Assembly: GCA_018697195.1 (NCBI GenBank) | Contig: JAGMWU010000045.1 | Span: forward strand, 312,140 to 376,139 | Source of the DNA: Certhia americana | Lineage: Eukaryota; Chordata; Aves; Passeriformes; Certhiidae | Reading direction: 5' to 3' | Length of the DNA stretch: 64,000 bases | Part shown: in pieces, positions 37,101-46,379 of the stretch | How the letters are laid out: every line of letters starts with the position of its first letter | Position numbering within the stretch: the first letter of the stretch is position 1 | Notes under the pieces: model-generated | Database searches by the model: none | Told to the model about the DNA's origin: nothing | What the model saw: only the letters and a program-made list of their open reading frames with translations | Position numbers and translations under genes: made by a program

Positions 37101-38912
37101 TCCAGGTGAAATGTACTGGGGTTATTTTAAGGGCCTTTGGTGGCAAAATAATTCCAAGCACATCAGTGGGTGGTTTACTTTATAAAAGTCATGGAATCAC
37201 AAAGTGTCTGTAAGGACAGATTGGGTTAGGCTATTAGTTTTTCTATTGACACTAAAAACTTACAGACAAACTGCTGGTTTTACTAATCACATGAGGAAAA
37301 GTATAATTAGGATTTGCCATAAATGGTGACTGAGTTGTACACACTTAGAACTGGAGAGTCTGCATGTGCCCTTAAGCTCTCACTAATATTGCTGGATACT
37401 TCATTCCAGTAAAAATTTTATCCAGTTATCATTAGGCTTTTTCAGTGAACCATAGAAAAAAAAATCATGCCCCAACTCAGAATTCTGTCAGCTGATAACT
37501 TCTTACCAGCTATGCCAGTGGGGTTTGCAAATGACCAGTGGCTTTTGGGGTTCACCTCTACAGTTTTCTATTTTCTGTAGACAGCTGAAACATTTATGTA
37601 TGGAGAACTACAGTAATGTGGTCTTTCTTGGCAAAACCAGGGGAGAAGAGTGCAGAACAAAGAATCCAAATGATGTGTTAGGAAAATGTTGTTGAGAAAG
37701 GAATTTGATGGTGTTGCATGGACGGCTTTGCAATGATATCAGATTGGTCTGGTGTTCTTAAAATTGCTGGCTTTGATGTATTTATTTGTCTTGCAGCAAA
37801 CCAAGAGGAAACTGGATGATGCAAATAAACGCCTGGAGTTTCTGTATGACAAACTTAGGGAACAGACAGTAAGTTCTGTTTTACCTCCCCCCAACCCTCA
37901 ATCACATATGGCCAGTGACTTCATTGGTGTGATACTACTTCTGCAGTATGTAGCAGGTGCTCATTTTTTCTTTGGAAGTGTGCTCCAAATCCATTTATTG
38001 GAAGTTTGCATGGATGTCTTAGAAAACAGCCAGTTACTGTGCTTGGCCCTGCATGCCTGTGCAGACTTTACAGTGTTGTTTTGGGTCATGTCACAAGTTT
38101 TATGGTGCTGTGCAGAGGCTGTGCTGAGCCAAAGAGCTCCTTACAGCAGGAACCATTTCTCTGCTCTGTGCAGGAACTGAGACACACAGCCTGGGGTCAA
38201 AACAGAAACCAGGGGACTTCAATGTTGGAGGCTCTCTGACTTCACTGGAAGGCAGATGTGCCAGTACTTTTGAAGATCTGGTAATTTTTCCAAAGCCTTC
38301 TAGGAGGCTTTGACAGAATAAAGGACTGTGCTTAAATGTCTTAGTACCTTAATATTAGAGTGGTGTAATCCTCTTGTTGTTGGGCCATGTTTGCTGAGCA
38401 ATTAACCTTAGCCAAAGGCATAAAAGCTCAGTAGGTTTTTCTGGTGCCAAACAGTCTGTCACAGCAGGTCTCCCACACCAGGGAATGGCGTCCAGGGGCT
38501 GGCAGGGAAGGCTTGCAGGGCTTAGCAGTACTGCAGAGAAGGTACATTCTGGTGGAAGTCTATTGTTAGACTTCCCAGTGACTGTTCCCAGTGTGCTGCC
38601 GCTCTGAAGATGGCTATCTCCAAAGAAAGGAACTCAGTGCTGCACCTTCCTGAGGGCCAAGTGCCACACTCAGAATTTCTCTCTTTCTAGTTTTTCCTTT
38701 GTGCTGACCTGCCTTGCCTGCCTTCCTTGCAGCTGTCTCCAACCATCATTAGTGGTTTGCACAACATTGTGAAGAGCATCGAAACCCGCAACTACCAGGA
38801 GGGACTGAACATCCACACACACATCGTCAGCACCAGCAACTTCAGCGAGACCTCTGCTTTCATGCCAGTCCTGAAGGTTGTCCTCACCCAGGCCAATAAG
38901 CTGGGGGTGTGA
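1065..38912 (+). CDS. SEC31A: SEC31A, COPII coat outer-cage subunit (27 coding exons, complete)
   Basis: The spliced product is 1266 residues, close to vertebrate SEC31A (human about 1220), and aligns with the human protein from memory along its whole length. SEC31A pairs with SEC13 to form the rod-like outer cage of COPII vesicles at ER exit sites and stimulates the SAR1 GTPase through SEC23. In order, the product shows a WD40 propeller (about residues 1-345, with WD dipeptides in [18 protein letters not shown] and IQMWDLR), a blade-insertion segment for SEC13 (KPPKWIRRP to FGGKLVTF, about 385-410), an alpha-solenoid (about 430-800), a proline-rich region (about 800-1150) and a C-terminal helical domain. 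The start ATG at 1065 has A at -3 and gives the canonical [14 protein letters not shown]. The stop is TGA at 38910-38912. All introns are GT-AG and phases agree. The gene appears intact; its largest intron contains an assembly gap. Confidence 0.97.
1649..1772 (+). CDS. SEC31A: SEC31A coding exon 2
   Basis: Residues 27-68, from [12 protein letters not shown] to [10 protein letters not shown], the start of the WD40 propeller. Acceptor CCTCACAG and donor GTAGGC. Phase joins 1 to 2. Confidence 0.96.
2163..2214 (+). repeat. short interspersed repeat, copy A (in SEC31A intron)
   Basis: This 52-bp stretch matches 6312-6363 at about 45 of 52 positions by my count, around the shared core AAATCAGTGTTTTCAGGTGTT. 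The element family is not recognised. It may be a remnant of an old dispersed repeat. Confidence 0.6.
3976..4174 (+). CDS. SEC31A: SEC31A coding exon 3
   Basis: Residues 68-134, [11 protein letters not shown] to RALDVNMFQ, with the propeller strands [16 protein letters not shown]. Acceptor TCTTACAG, donor GTTGGT. The exon ends on a codon boundary. Confidence 0.97.
4870..4965 (+). CDS. SEC31A: SEC31A coding exon 4
   Basis: Residues 135-166, [20 protein letters not shown] onward. It contains a WD dipeptide of the propeller. Acceptor TTCTTACAG, donor GTACCA. In-frame length of 96 nt. Confidence 0.97.
6312..6363 (+). repeat. short interspersed repeat, copy B (in SEC31A intron)
   Basis: Partner of 2163-2214, in the same orientation two introns downstream and ending about 150 bp before coding exon 5. 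The match is clear but short. Confidence 0.6.
6511..6651 (+). CDS. SEC31A: SEC31A coding exon 5
   Basis: Residues 167-213, [20 protein letters not shown] through [21 protein letters not shown], one full WD40 blade. Acceptor TGCTGCAG, donor GTGAGT. 141 nt, symmetric. Confidence 0.97.
7679..7821 (+). CDS. SEC31A: SEC31A coding exon 6
   Basis: Residues 214-261, [20 protein letters not shown] through [19 protein letters not shown], another WD40 blade. Acceptor CCCCTCAG, donor GTACGA. It ends in the middle of an Arg codon. Confidence 0.97.
8766..8865 (+). CDS. SEC31A: SEC31A coding exon 7
   Basis: Residues 261-294, [20 protein letters not shown] to NPNTGE. Acceptor TTCATGCAG, donor GTATTG. This propeller segment is almost invariant against human. 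Confidence 0.96.
10101..10262 (+). CDS. SEC31A: SEC31A coding exon 8
   Basis: Residues 295-348, [20 protein letters not shown] through [20 protein letters not shown], the last propeller blade. Acceptor GCTCTCCAG, donor GTGTTG. 162 nt, symmetric. Confidence 0.97.
10441..10593 (+). CDS. SEC31A: SEC31A coding exon 9 (SEC13-docking blade, first half)
   Basis: Residues 349-399, [20 protein letters not shown] to [15 protein letters not shown]. In the known SEC13-SEC31 structure this segment leads into the strand set that completes the SEC13 propeller. Acceptor GTTACCAAAG lacks a strong terminal pyrimidine run but has one just upstream. Donor GTAAGG. Confidence 0.96.
11976..12215 (+). CDS. SEC31A: SEC31A coding exon 10
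   Basis: Residues 400-479. [10 protein letters not shown] completes the SEC13 blade insertion. A short Gln run (MEQQQQQ, also present in human) and [16 protein letters not shown] follow, entering the alpha-solenoid. Acceptor CAATTGCAG, donor GTAACA. 240 nt. Confidence 0.96.
12767..12841 (+). CDS. SEC31A: SEC31A coding exon 11
   Basis: Residues 480-504, [25 protein letters not shown]. Acceptor TTTTTCAAG, donor GTAAGT. 75 nt, symmetric. Confidence 0.95.
14860..14910 (+). CDS. SEC31A: SEC31A coding exon 12
   Basis: Residues 505-521, [17 protein letters not shown], matching human IALALNK and then diverging. Acceptor GTTTTCTAG, donor GTAAGC. The exon is only 51 nt and symmetric, so it could be skipped without a frameshift. 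Confidence 0.92.
15078..15103 (+). repeat. A(26) homopolymer
   Basis: An uninterrupted A run inside the SEC31A intron between coding exons 12 and 13. It could be the tail of a retroposed element, but I do not recognise a body upstream. Confidence 0.9.
15727..15804 (+). CDS. SEC31A: SEC31A coding exon 13 (variable acidic linker)
   Basis: Residues 522-547, [26 protein letters not shown], an acidic loop in the solenoid that differs strongly from human but keeps the SDG and AEE spacing. Acceptor CTGCTGAAG, donor GTATCT. 78 nt, symmetric. The downstream CAG at 15736 would shift the frame, so the 15727 start was chosen. Confidence 0.85.
17937..18012 (+). CDS. SEC31A: SEC31A coding exon 14
   Basis: Residues 548-573, [33 protein letters not shown] matches human exactly after a divergent linker. 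Acceptor TTCTCTTAG, donor GTACAA. It ends one base into an Asp codon. Confidence 0.93.
18602..18780 (+). CDS. SEC31A: SEC31A coding exon 15
   Basis: Residues 573-632, [20 protein letters not shown] to [11 protein letters not shown], part of the alpha-solenoid that forms the cage rod and SEC31 dimer. Acceptor TCGTTGCAG, donor GTATGT. Confidence 0.97.
20293..20419 (+). CDS. SEC31A: SEC31A coding exon 16
   Basis: Residues 633-675, [20 protein letters not shown] through [10 protein letters not shown]. Acceptor CTGCTCTAG, donor GTAAGG. It splits an Asp codon. Confidence 0.97.
20567..20712 (+). CDS. SEC31A: SEC31A coding exon 17
   Basis: Residues 675-723, [20 protein letters not shown] through SPLSLQ, solenoid helices. 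Acceptor TTTATCTAG, donor GTTGGT. Confidence 0.97.
22400..22573 (+). CDS. SEC31A: SEC31A coding exon 18
   Basis: Residues 724-781, [20 protein letters not shown] to FLPANTNQ, the end of the solenoid. Acceptor ATCTTGCAG, donor GTATGG. 174 nt. Confidence 0.97.
23053..23226 (+). CDS. SEC31A: SEC31A coding exon 19
   Basis: Residues 782-839, [16 protein letters not shown] to APAQQYYQQ, the transition into the proline-rich region. Acceptor GATTGCAG, donor GTAAAT. 174 nt. Confidence 0.95.
25805..25897 (+). CDS. SEC31A: SEC31A coding exon 20, likely alternatively spliced cassette
   Basis: Residues 840-870, beginning [20 protein letters not shown]. The sequence is nearly identical to the segment I recall from the longer human SEC31A isoforms, where it is optional. 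It is 93 nt with symmetric phase, so skipping leaves the frame open. Acceptor GATTCAG, donor GTATAA. Its inclusion makes the 1266-residue form; skipping would give 1235 residues. Confidence 0.88.
26520..26546 (+). promoter_or_regulatory. SEC31A: T(27) polypyrimidine tract at a SEC31A acceptor
   Basis: A pure T run ends five bases before the AG of coding exon 21. It is an unusually long tract for U2AF or PTB binding. A branch-point-like TTACTGATT lies about 65 bases upstream of the AG. It follows the cassette exon and may influence its use; this is inference. Confidence 0.7.
26552..26681 (+). CDS. SEC31A: SEC31A coding exon 21 (ALG-2-binding motif)
   Basis: Residues 871-914, [20 protein letters not shown] to RPAYSQ. 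NPPPPGF matches the known PEF-protein ALG-2 (PDCD6) binding site that ties SEC31A to calcium at ER exit sites. The acceptor GACAG follows an uninterrupted run of 27 T. Donor GTGAGT. The exon ends one base into a Thr codon. Confidence 0.94.
27701..28057 (+). CDS. SEC31A: SEC31A coding exon 22 (proline-rich region)
   Basis: Residues 914-1033, [20 protein letters not shown] through SDLPASQRT. Low-complexity Pro, Ser and Ala. [10 protein letters not shown] and [15 protein letters not shown] line up with human. Acceptor CTGTCTGTAG, donor GTCTGC. 357 nt, the longest coding exon. Confidence 0.95.
28838..28941 (+). repeat. 47-bp direct duplication flanking the gap
   Basis: Both copies begin TGTGGGACAGTGACCTTGCC and end CCCTTCACTT with no difference. 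Perfect identity with only the N block between them indicates an unmerged contig overlap. Confidence 0.9.
28885..28894. other. assembly gap (10 N)
   Basis: Ten N within the largest SEC31A intron. The 47 bases before it (28838-28884) are identical to the 47 bases after it (28895-28941). This suggests two contigs that overlap but were joined with a fixed-size gap, not missing sequence. Confidence 0.95.
32908..32966 (+). CDS. SEC31A: SEC31A coding exon 23 (SAR1-SEC23 active tip)
   Basis: Residues 1033-1052, [20 protein letters not shown]. The Trp-Asn pair corresponds to the residues that yeast Sec31 inserts at the Sar1-Sec23 interface to speed GTP hydrolysis. Acceptor TGTTCCAG, donor GTACTC. 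The exon is only 59 nt. Confidence 0.95.
34882..35154 (+). CDS. SEC31A: SEC31A coding exon 24
   Basis: Residues 1053-1143, [20 protein letters not shown] to [12 protein letters not shown], a proline-rich segment containing PPVPI, the type of motif that contacts SEC23. Acceptor TTTCCCCAG, donor GTAATG. 273 nt. Confidence 0.96.
35546..35665 (+). CDS. SEC31A: SEC31A coding exon 25
   Basis: Residues 1144-1183, [20 protein letters not shown] to CLLSASDP, the start of the C-terminal helical domain. Acceptor TTGCTCAG, donor GTAGGT. Confidence 0.97.
37797..37868 (+). CDS. SEC31A: SEC31A coding exon 26
   Basis: Residues 1184-1207, [24 protein letters not shown], a strongly helical segment. Acceptor GTCTTGCAG, donor GTAAGT. 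72 nt. Confidence 0.97.
38733..38912 (+). CDS. SEC31A: SEC31A last coding exon
   Basis: Residues 1208-1266, [20 protein letters not shown] through [11 protein letters not shown] and TGA at 38910. The C-terminus is the same as in human. Acceptor CCTTGCAG. Confidence 0.97.
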   Translation: MSPTIISGLHNIVKSIETRNYQEGLNIHTHIVSTSNFSETSAFMPVLKVVLTQANKLGV

Positions 38913-39480
38913 GGTAGCCCTGCACTTACAAAGCCCTGGTGGTTGCTTTCCCAAAGAAGTGCATTTCTACGGCAGACATGCAGGAAATGGACCAAACGCT
39001 CGTCCTCTCACAGCATGGCGCAGTAGAGCTGACAAATGGCATTACACTCTCCCTGCAAAGTACTTTGTTCTAGAAGGGCTTTGGAGCCCTGGTGCTTTTC
39101 TTCTTGTTTTAATCCTTTTCCCATCCCTAATGATTCTCATCTATAAATAGTATATTTAATGGATGATGTCCCACGTTGTCAATTTTTAGGTGCATGTTAC
39201 ACTGCTAAACAGTGGCTTTTAATAACAGATGTATGTGTTGAAACAACGAGATAGGTTGTGTATTGGACCCTAAAACAGATTAATCCCACCCCACTGTTCC
39301 TTATCCACCAGATTAAAAACAGTCTGATCATGTTACAAGTGTATTTGGTCTTTCATTTTATGAAGCTGCTTGCAGTTCTGTTATTACAATTTACATGTTA
39401 AATAGCTTAATTGTGCACTGAGGCAAACAAGCAAAATAAAAGCTAATGTGATATTTTCAATAAATGTAAATTTATTAAAA
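38913..39480 (+). other. SEC31A: SEC31A 3' UTR
   Basis: About 570 bases of AT-rich, non-coding sequence run from the stop codon to two closely spaced AATAAA signals. The length is an estimate from the signals, not from transcript data. Confidence 0.75.
39435..39464 (+). terminator. SEC31A: tandem polyadenylation signals of SEC31A
   Basis: AATAAA occurs at 39435-39440 and again at 39459-39464. A T/G-rich stretch at about 39480-39491 can serve as the downstream element. Cleavage is expected near 39475-39485. A further AATAAA at 40043-40048 beside an A-run could be a rarely used distal site or chance. Confidence 0.7.
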
Positions 39481-42400
39481 TTTGTCTTTATGAAGTGCAG
39501 TGGAGAGATTTTCAACTGGAGTTCAGTGGGGACACTTTCTGTAGTGTCCTGGGCATGAGAGTACTTTGGTTTTCCTCTTTTTATCACTAAAAGGTCTGTG
39601 TAGAACACAGAATAGCAGTTGGAAGAAATGTCTGGGCTTGGAAAACAAAACAAGCAGTTTTGCATAAAAACAACCAAAAATATCAGTGCTTGTGGAACGT
39701 AGATTTGGCAATGCATACTGCAAGAAATAATCTCAATAACAGTATAAATCACTACTGACTTCTGTGACTTCAAACAGATTTGTTAGGCAAAACAGTTTTA
39801 TTTCCTTTCCAGAATTTTTTTTACTTCATAAGCTTTTAAAATTGGTGAATTCAAGGCTTCAGTGTGGAGTTACCTTATTTCAGGAGTTTAAGCAACAATT
39901 GAAGTAAATTTTTTGATCTAGCTTATATGTTTCTAACCACTGTTACAAGTATTCTTGTCTAAGTCTACTTACAGCAGTGTATGCAGCACCTTCGTGTCTT
40001 GATTCAAGGTAGAAGTTTTAAAAGAAAAAACACATTCAAAGGAATAAAATAAATTAAAAAAAAAAACCCCAACAGGGTGAAAAGCCTGTGCTTTCTGTGA
40101 TGCACTGCTCAGCAAGGAAAACAAAAAGCCATCTCTACTTCAGGACCAAACCAGCAGCTAGAAGGTAATGCTTGAGGAATTCAGCAGCTGGCCTTGCATA
40201 TGCACTCCCTGAGTGATTTGGGGAGTTCCTGACATGGAGCAGGAGTAGTGGCATGCACTGGCACTTGTGAATGACAGGCAGATAGTTCATATTTTGGGAA
40301 GCTGGCTGTTTCTGGCAATGACAAATGGGGAGACTGATGTTGGTGGCAGAAGGGCAGGCCCTCCAGTGGCTGCAGGGTTGTGAGCAAAAAGCACTGCTGT
40401 AAATTGGAAGCTCATAAGTTGGGAACAAGAGCAGCAGGATGTGAGAGTAATTAGCTGGGAATATCTCCTGTGTAAGATATGGCTTTGTAAAAGCCAAGGA
40501 ATGCTTAATGACACAAACCTACATGGGAGTTGCCTCCACGTCAAAGAGGATGCCAGACAAGAAGGGACTCAGCAAGGACTGAAGAGTTTATTTAAATTTT
40601 GCTTGTTCCCCTTGTGAAGAACACAAAGGAATCAGGTTGATTTGAACTAGAGAGCAGTGTTGCATGAGAACAAATGTGGTATGAGCTGGCCAGGTGTAAG
40701 CTTGGTCTGGAAATTGAAGTCAAAAACGAGATCACTAGATAAGAAGGAAACAAGGAGGGGTTTTGAGGTGATAATGTCCTAAGAGTACCCTGATGTTGCA
40801 CCATGGCCTGGACACTGTCAGCAATGGAATCATCTCCTCTCCTTGCTGAAAGGAAAGTTGTCTTCCCCCTCAGTCACTGTCATCAGCTCAGGACAGGAAA
40901 ACTGCACTGCCTGAGTGCATAACAGGAGTGGATGCAAGAAACGGCTACTTCTCTCCTGAGAGCAGCTGGGATGAATTATCAGTTATGCTGCCGTCTGTTC
41001 ATACCTTCAAGGAACACCAAGCAATTAGCCACCCATCTGATGTGATAAATGCAAACGGCCATCTTCATTTACAGAAGGCAATGAAGCCCTGGCAAGTTAG
41101 GCTGGTAAAATAATTTGGCCCCAAATAGCCTGATTTTGATCACACTGAGTGAGAAGAGATTTATACCCTTATAACACCAACCAAGCTGCTTCTCTTTGCA
41201 GCCACCCAAGGCTGCAGAATTATAAGAAGGAGGGATGGAAGGAAATTTAAGGATGTATTCTGAGCAGCATAGGTGTTGTCCGATGGCAGCTGACATGAGG
41301 AGTAGCTTGCTACTTCGGTGGTCACCATCCAATCAAAAGGGCCAGCAGGAAAGCGCAGAGTTAATGCAGTTGTGTCCTATTTGCTGGGAACAGGTAGGGA
41401 TGTAACAGCAGCAGAACTGCAGAGAGGCCTGGCTGCAGGCAGGACATCCAAATTAAGCACTTGAGTGAAAACCTTTTTGTGCTTGTAAAGCTCTGAAATG
41501 GATTTACCTCAGTTTTGCTGGCAGAGGTCCAAGGTCAGCATTAGGCATGAATGTTGGAGATTGTCTTTAATTGCTGCTGCCTTTCTAGCCTGTGTACAGT
41601 TTACATCAGATTTTTCCTGTGTTGTGCCTTCTGGATCACACAGTTCCCAAATATAAAGATTGAGAATGTGGATTTACTGCACAGTAACTGTTTTCTCTGC
41701 ACAGAAGGAAGCATGTGCAAGGCTGACTGGGCTAACAAGAGATAAGGGACAGGGGTTTTGCTGCCAGAGCTGTTTCCCCAAAGAGCAGTGGAGGGGAGGG
41801 GTCATGTTTTGGGAGGCATGGCAGAGCCAGCATGCAGAGCGGCAGAACCACTCCCCAGAGTACTGCAGGCTGCCCTCAGCTTCATCCTCACCTTCACCAC
41901 CATGCTGGTGCTTGGCTTCAGCAGCACCAACCCCACTATGTCATTAGCCCAGCTGGGGACCCTTTCATGCCTGAGAGGGGAAACAAAGGAGATCCTGAGT
42001 CACGTATTTCCCTTCCCTGCCTCCCTTCCCCACTACCTGCCATCCCACATGCCTCCACACCCCAGAGTGTTCATTGTTCTGAGGCATCTATTGCAAAGGC
42101 AGAGCAGCAGGTACAGAGCCAGGCATGGCTCAAAGCTGAAGGGAAATCCAGCCAAACATCTGCCACCAGCTGATAGCACCTCCCCTGCAGGGAACGCTGA
42201 GTGTCCTGTTGAGGTGCCTGGTGCTGAGCTGAGTCTCTCAGCCTTGAACAAGGGCCAAGGCCATTGCCAGAGAGCACTGAGGAATGTAATAAGTACTGTA
42301 CTGATACCAGGAACAGTTTTAGCACGTCCAGTCTTAAACGGGTAATCTCCCAGCCTTGACTTGCTGCTGTACGCTGGGTTGGTCATTCCCATGTTTCCTC

Positions 42401-42817
42401 TGCCAATCCTGCAGATCAAATGGATACATCACCAAATGGCCAGTCAGCATGGATGTATGCATACATTTAATGCACTCCTCACCCAAAAGAGGCTGAACTG
42501 ATTAGAATTCTCCTGGGCTTTATCTTCAAGTTATCCAGAAGAGCATCTAATTAAGAGGGGATTTACTATGAAGCACTCTAAAATGGCAGCTGCAGCTGAC
42601 CTCACCCAATAAGTACATGACTGCATTAACAGCATACAGAAGGCTTCCTGAGAAATTTTTGCTCAGATTCTTTGCCAGGTACACAAGAAGCACTTCAGTC
42701 CACAAAACTGATCACACATTCCTTGTCCCTCTGGTGTTTAAGGCCTTGTTTCCTTCTTTACTTGAAGTGTTCATTTGAATAATGCTTTGGGGTCATTACT
42801 TTATTTTTCATGGGAAA

Positions 42818-42994
42818 AGCGAAAAGCAAAGCAAAGCAAAAATAAAAGAAAATAAAAGAAAATAAAAGAAAAGAAAAGAAAAGAAAAGAAAAGAAAAGAA
42901 AAGAAAAGAAAAGAAGAAAAGAAAAGAAAAGAAAAGAAAAAGAAAAGAAAAAGAAAAAAAGAAAAGAAAAAAGAAAATAAAAGGGGAAAAAAAG
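42818..42994 (+). repeat. (AAAAG)n microsatellite
   Basis: About 175 bp of almost pure purine, mostly the AAAAG unit with AAAATAAAAG variants at the left end. Long Phe/Ser/Leu-rich open frames on the minus strand here are an artefact of the repeat. Confidence 0.95.
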
Positions 42995-44810
42995 CGCCAC
43001 TGTTGACAACATGTTAAATAGCTCTGCACTGAAATGTGATGGTAGCACACATTCATTACTGAATACCTTTGAAATGATACTAAATGTTCATATGAACCAT
43101 TCCCTGCTTTTCATCACTGCTGCCCTCTTTCTTTCTTCTGGGCAGAGAATTCTAGAAGAATGTTTAAAATATATTGAAAACAATCTTGGGTTTAATTATA
43201 TGCCCTCTGCTGATTCAGTTGCCTCAGGAGGTGTAGTTAGCAATTAATTAGCTCAGCAGACTAATGTGCATTGTAGCAATATCACTCATTAAGCCATGCT
43301 CTGCTGGGTCCAGGCCCATCAGGAGTCCAGGCCAGTGCTGTGCCAAGACCCCTTGGGATGGAGGTGAGCTGGTGTCTACCTGCCTTCCCCTATCTGCCAC
43401 ACCACTCTCAAACCCTGGCAAAAGCTTCCCTCTGAACTCCTTTGGGTAGCTTTCTAAGGCAGGAAATAGGTCAAATAACTGGAGAAGGACAAATAAATTC
43501 TGGAGCTATGCAACATTAGGGGTCAGTTTTTGCTGTTTCTGAAACCCTTGTGATAATAAAAAATGTGAAGATACGAGGACTTTCAGGCCCCTTAGCAGCC
43601 TCATCTCCAGAGGACCATCCCAGCCTGGCTCACCCCGGTAAGGCAGAGAGCCTCTAATCATTGTGTTACTTGGCAGTAAGGATTTTTGATGGCACAGACA
43701 TCAACCTGACAGGCTGCTGCTGCCCACACATGCACTGGCACACAGAACACAACAAGCAGGGGCCACTCGCAGGTGTGAGTGGATTGCCCTCTGTTTCTCC
43801 CTGCAAAGTGAGAGAAGAAAACAGGCTTTGTCTAAGGAGCAGCACCTAACTCCAGCAGCAGTGCTGAACCCTGAACCCCTGCAAGTCCATGATGTTTTCT
43901 GCTGGAACAGGAAGCTCCAAAGATTTAGGTCTTTGTCCTTTGTTCTCGTGTTGGTTGTCTGACACTCAGTTGTGTTGGCAGAGTACCTTATAACCTCCTT
44001 CCTCCCAGCAACACAGAAGCACCTTTGTGGCACAGAGACAGCTGTCCCCATCAGCAGTGGGAATCTGCCAGTGAGGTATTCCCAGGCTGGTGTCCAGGGC
44101 AGCATTTCACACCTCGGTGCAGCTGATGGATGGGCCCTCTCTCACTGGCGAGGCTGAGAGGATGTGTGATCACTTGTGGGGTGCACTGAAGCACTACTTG
44201 GAGCCTATGCCAGTGTGTTCAGCAACCTGGTGCAGCATTTCAGCCAGGTTCAGAAAAGCAGGCTCTGTCCCTGGGGGAATCACACTCCTGCCTGCCTCCT
44301 GTGAGCAGATTTGAGTCTCTAGTCCAGCCCTCTCGCCCAGCAGTGAGATTTGAGCAGGAGCTGTGTGAGGCAGGCCACACAGAGAGATCATTTGAAGTCA
44401 GTGCACAAGACAGGAACAAGAACTACAGACCACAGCTCAGTGCCATTTGCCCCTTTTACCTGCACCACAAAGGCTTTGTTGCAGCAGTGGTGGCCAAACT
44501 CAGTGAGCAGATGGACATGAGTGACAACAGGAAATCCAGCTGGAAGTGCCAGCAAAGGCAAGATGTGCAGACAAGACACTGCCTTCAGTTCTCATTTTCA
44601 GCACCTCTACATTCACCATTGGATACAGCAGACAAAACCAAGTTGTTTCCAGATCTCTGAACTACTATCAAGCTTTTTTTTTTCCCCCCCCTCTTTCTTC
44701 CAGAATGTTTATTGAGAAAATCTCCTTTTAACTCTGTTGCTGTTTTGGTTGCAGCTCCCCAGGTTTTTTTTCTCTAGGCAATTCTGGCTCACTGAATTTT
44801 TTCCAATTCC

Positions 44811-44836
<26 letters not shown>
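44811..44836 (+). repeat. T(26) homopolymer
   Basis: An uninterrupted T run in the SEC31A-SCD5 intergenic region. No associated element is recognised. Confidence 0.9.
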
Positions 44837-44841
<5 letters not shown>

Positions 44842-46379
44842 AGAGAAGCTAGGATTCAGATTTGCAAAACCTTTTCTTTGCATTTCTGGGTACTAGCAAG
44901 GCCTTAATCTGAAAGACCCAACCTCTCTCTGCGACATGTAGTTCTGACATTATGATCTGTGTATCCAGGTACCTTTACTCAAGAGAGTAGATGTTTTCTC
45001 AGCATCATGTCCCAAAATACGCTGTTTCCCGCTGCCACTGCAGTGACATTGGGACAAATGCTGATGCTGTCACTGAGTTGCCACTGCCCAAGCAGTGATT
45101 TCTGGGATCAGTGGAACAGTGATTGGCTCCACCATAAGGAATGACACTGTGGAATGACATTCTCAAAGGGGATACTTTGGTCTGTCTTGGGCTTCCTCTG
45201 CTCCTCCATCAGGACCAGCAACTCCATGAGCATTAGGGACAGATCTGGAGCCATCTGGGCTGGGTACCACATTATGTCCCCCTTACAGTTTTGTTGCTGC
45301 ACTTGCCAAGCTTTCTCTGCAGGCAGCCAGCTTCACTTGGAGAGGGACACCAGGACTCCTTCACAGGAGTTACCTGACAGTGTCACCCTAAGCATCAGCA
45401 CTCCCTACACCCAGAGGACCTGTGGCCACAGCAGGGCATTTTTCATGTTATCTTTGTTCACCTGCTTTCCCTGCTGCATTGGCTACTCTGTAAGCAAATT
45501 CCTGGGAACTAGAGAGAAATATGGGGGATGAAACTTACAGCATTGTGTTCAAAGGCTGACAGAGGGAACCTTCACAGATGTGTTCATCAGTGACTCAAAT
45601 TAGCTGGAAATCTGGCAAAGCAATTTGCTTGTGTTTGCCTCTTGCCAAGGAATGTTTGTGGAAGGCAGCTGAGAGGCTTCAATGCCACTTGCAACTGCAT
45701 GAGCATCCAAGACTAACACCTATCCCGTGCCATGCTTTAGCAGCCTGCAAAAACAGGTCAGGATGAATGGTTACATCCTGCCTTTTCAGAGATGTGCTCC
45801 CTGGGTCTCCGTTCTTCCTTGCTGCCTGGTAGCATTCTCATTTCCTTCACCTTGAACCCTGACATTCCTGCTTTAAACCCTCAGAGCACGCTACCTGCGA
45901 TGTGCAGAGGCGAGCTTGGGCTGTGCAGGTTCCTTCTGCTGGGGAGCAGCTGCTGTGTGAGGGATGGGGGCTTCTTCCTGCTCTCAGGCACTGAGACACG
46001 GAAAAACCATTAAAGGATGGGTTTTCCTTCTCTCCTGCCTGCCCCCAGCCTCAGATTTTGCAGAGTCCAAACAGGAAGATGAGTATCACGTGTTAGATCT
46101 CTAGAAGGTACACTTGAAATAAGCCTGACAGTTGACCTTGGGCCCCTGGAGGAGGTCAGGGCAGGAAAGCACAGCACAAGTTAAATCACCTTCTGCGGTC
46201 CTGCTGCAGCAATGGAAGGACATGGCAAGCTGTAAATCATGGAAAATCTAGTCGCAGTCAGGGCAGAGGGCTGCTGGGGCTCCCTCCTTCCCTCCAGTCC
46301 TCCCAGGCGCATTCAACACCAAACAAAACCATCACAGGCAACATTGTTATCTGTAACCAGTGTCCCGGCTCCCAGCTAC

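Larger units (their letters stand above)
1144..38732 (+). other. SEC31A: introns of SEC31A
   Basis: Twenty-six GT-AG introns separate the coding exons. The largest are 1773-3975, 20713-22399, 12842-14859, 15805-17936, 23227-25804, 28058-32907 and 35666-37796. I see no second gene, tRNA or convincing snoRNA in them. Visible contents are a 26-A run (15078-15103), a 27-T run (26520-26546), a T-run at 34140-34156, an AT microsatellite near 36067-36090, a short repeat shared by 1773-3975 and 4966-6510, and an assembly gap at 28885-28894. Confidence 0.85.

Noticed and set aside
40043..40066. AATAAA followed by an A-run, as a distal SEC31A polyadenylation site
   Set aside because: It lies about 580 bases beyond the two stronger signals and the A-run is genomic; no support for use.
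42758..43056. Minus-strand Phe/Ser/Leu-rich frames resembling membrane segments
   Set aside because: Produced by the (AAAAG)n microsatellite read as CTTTT.
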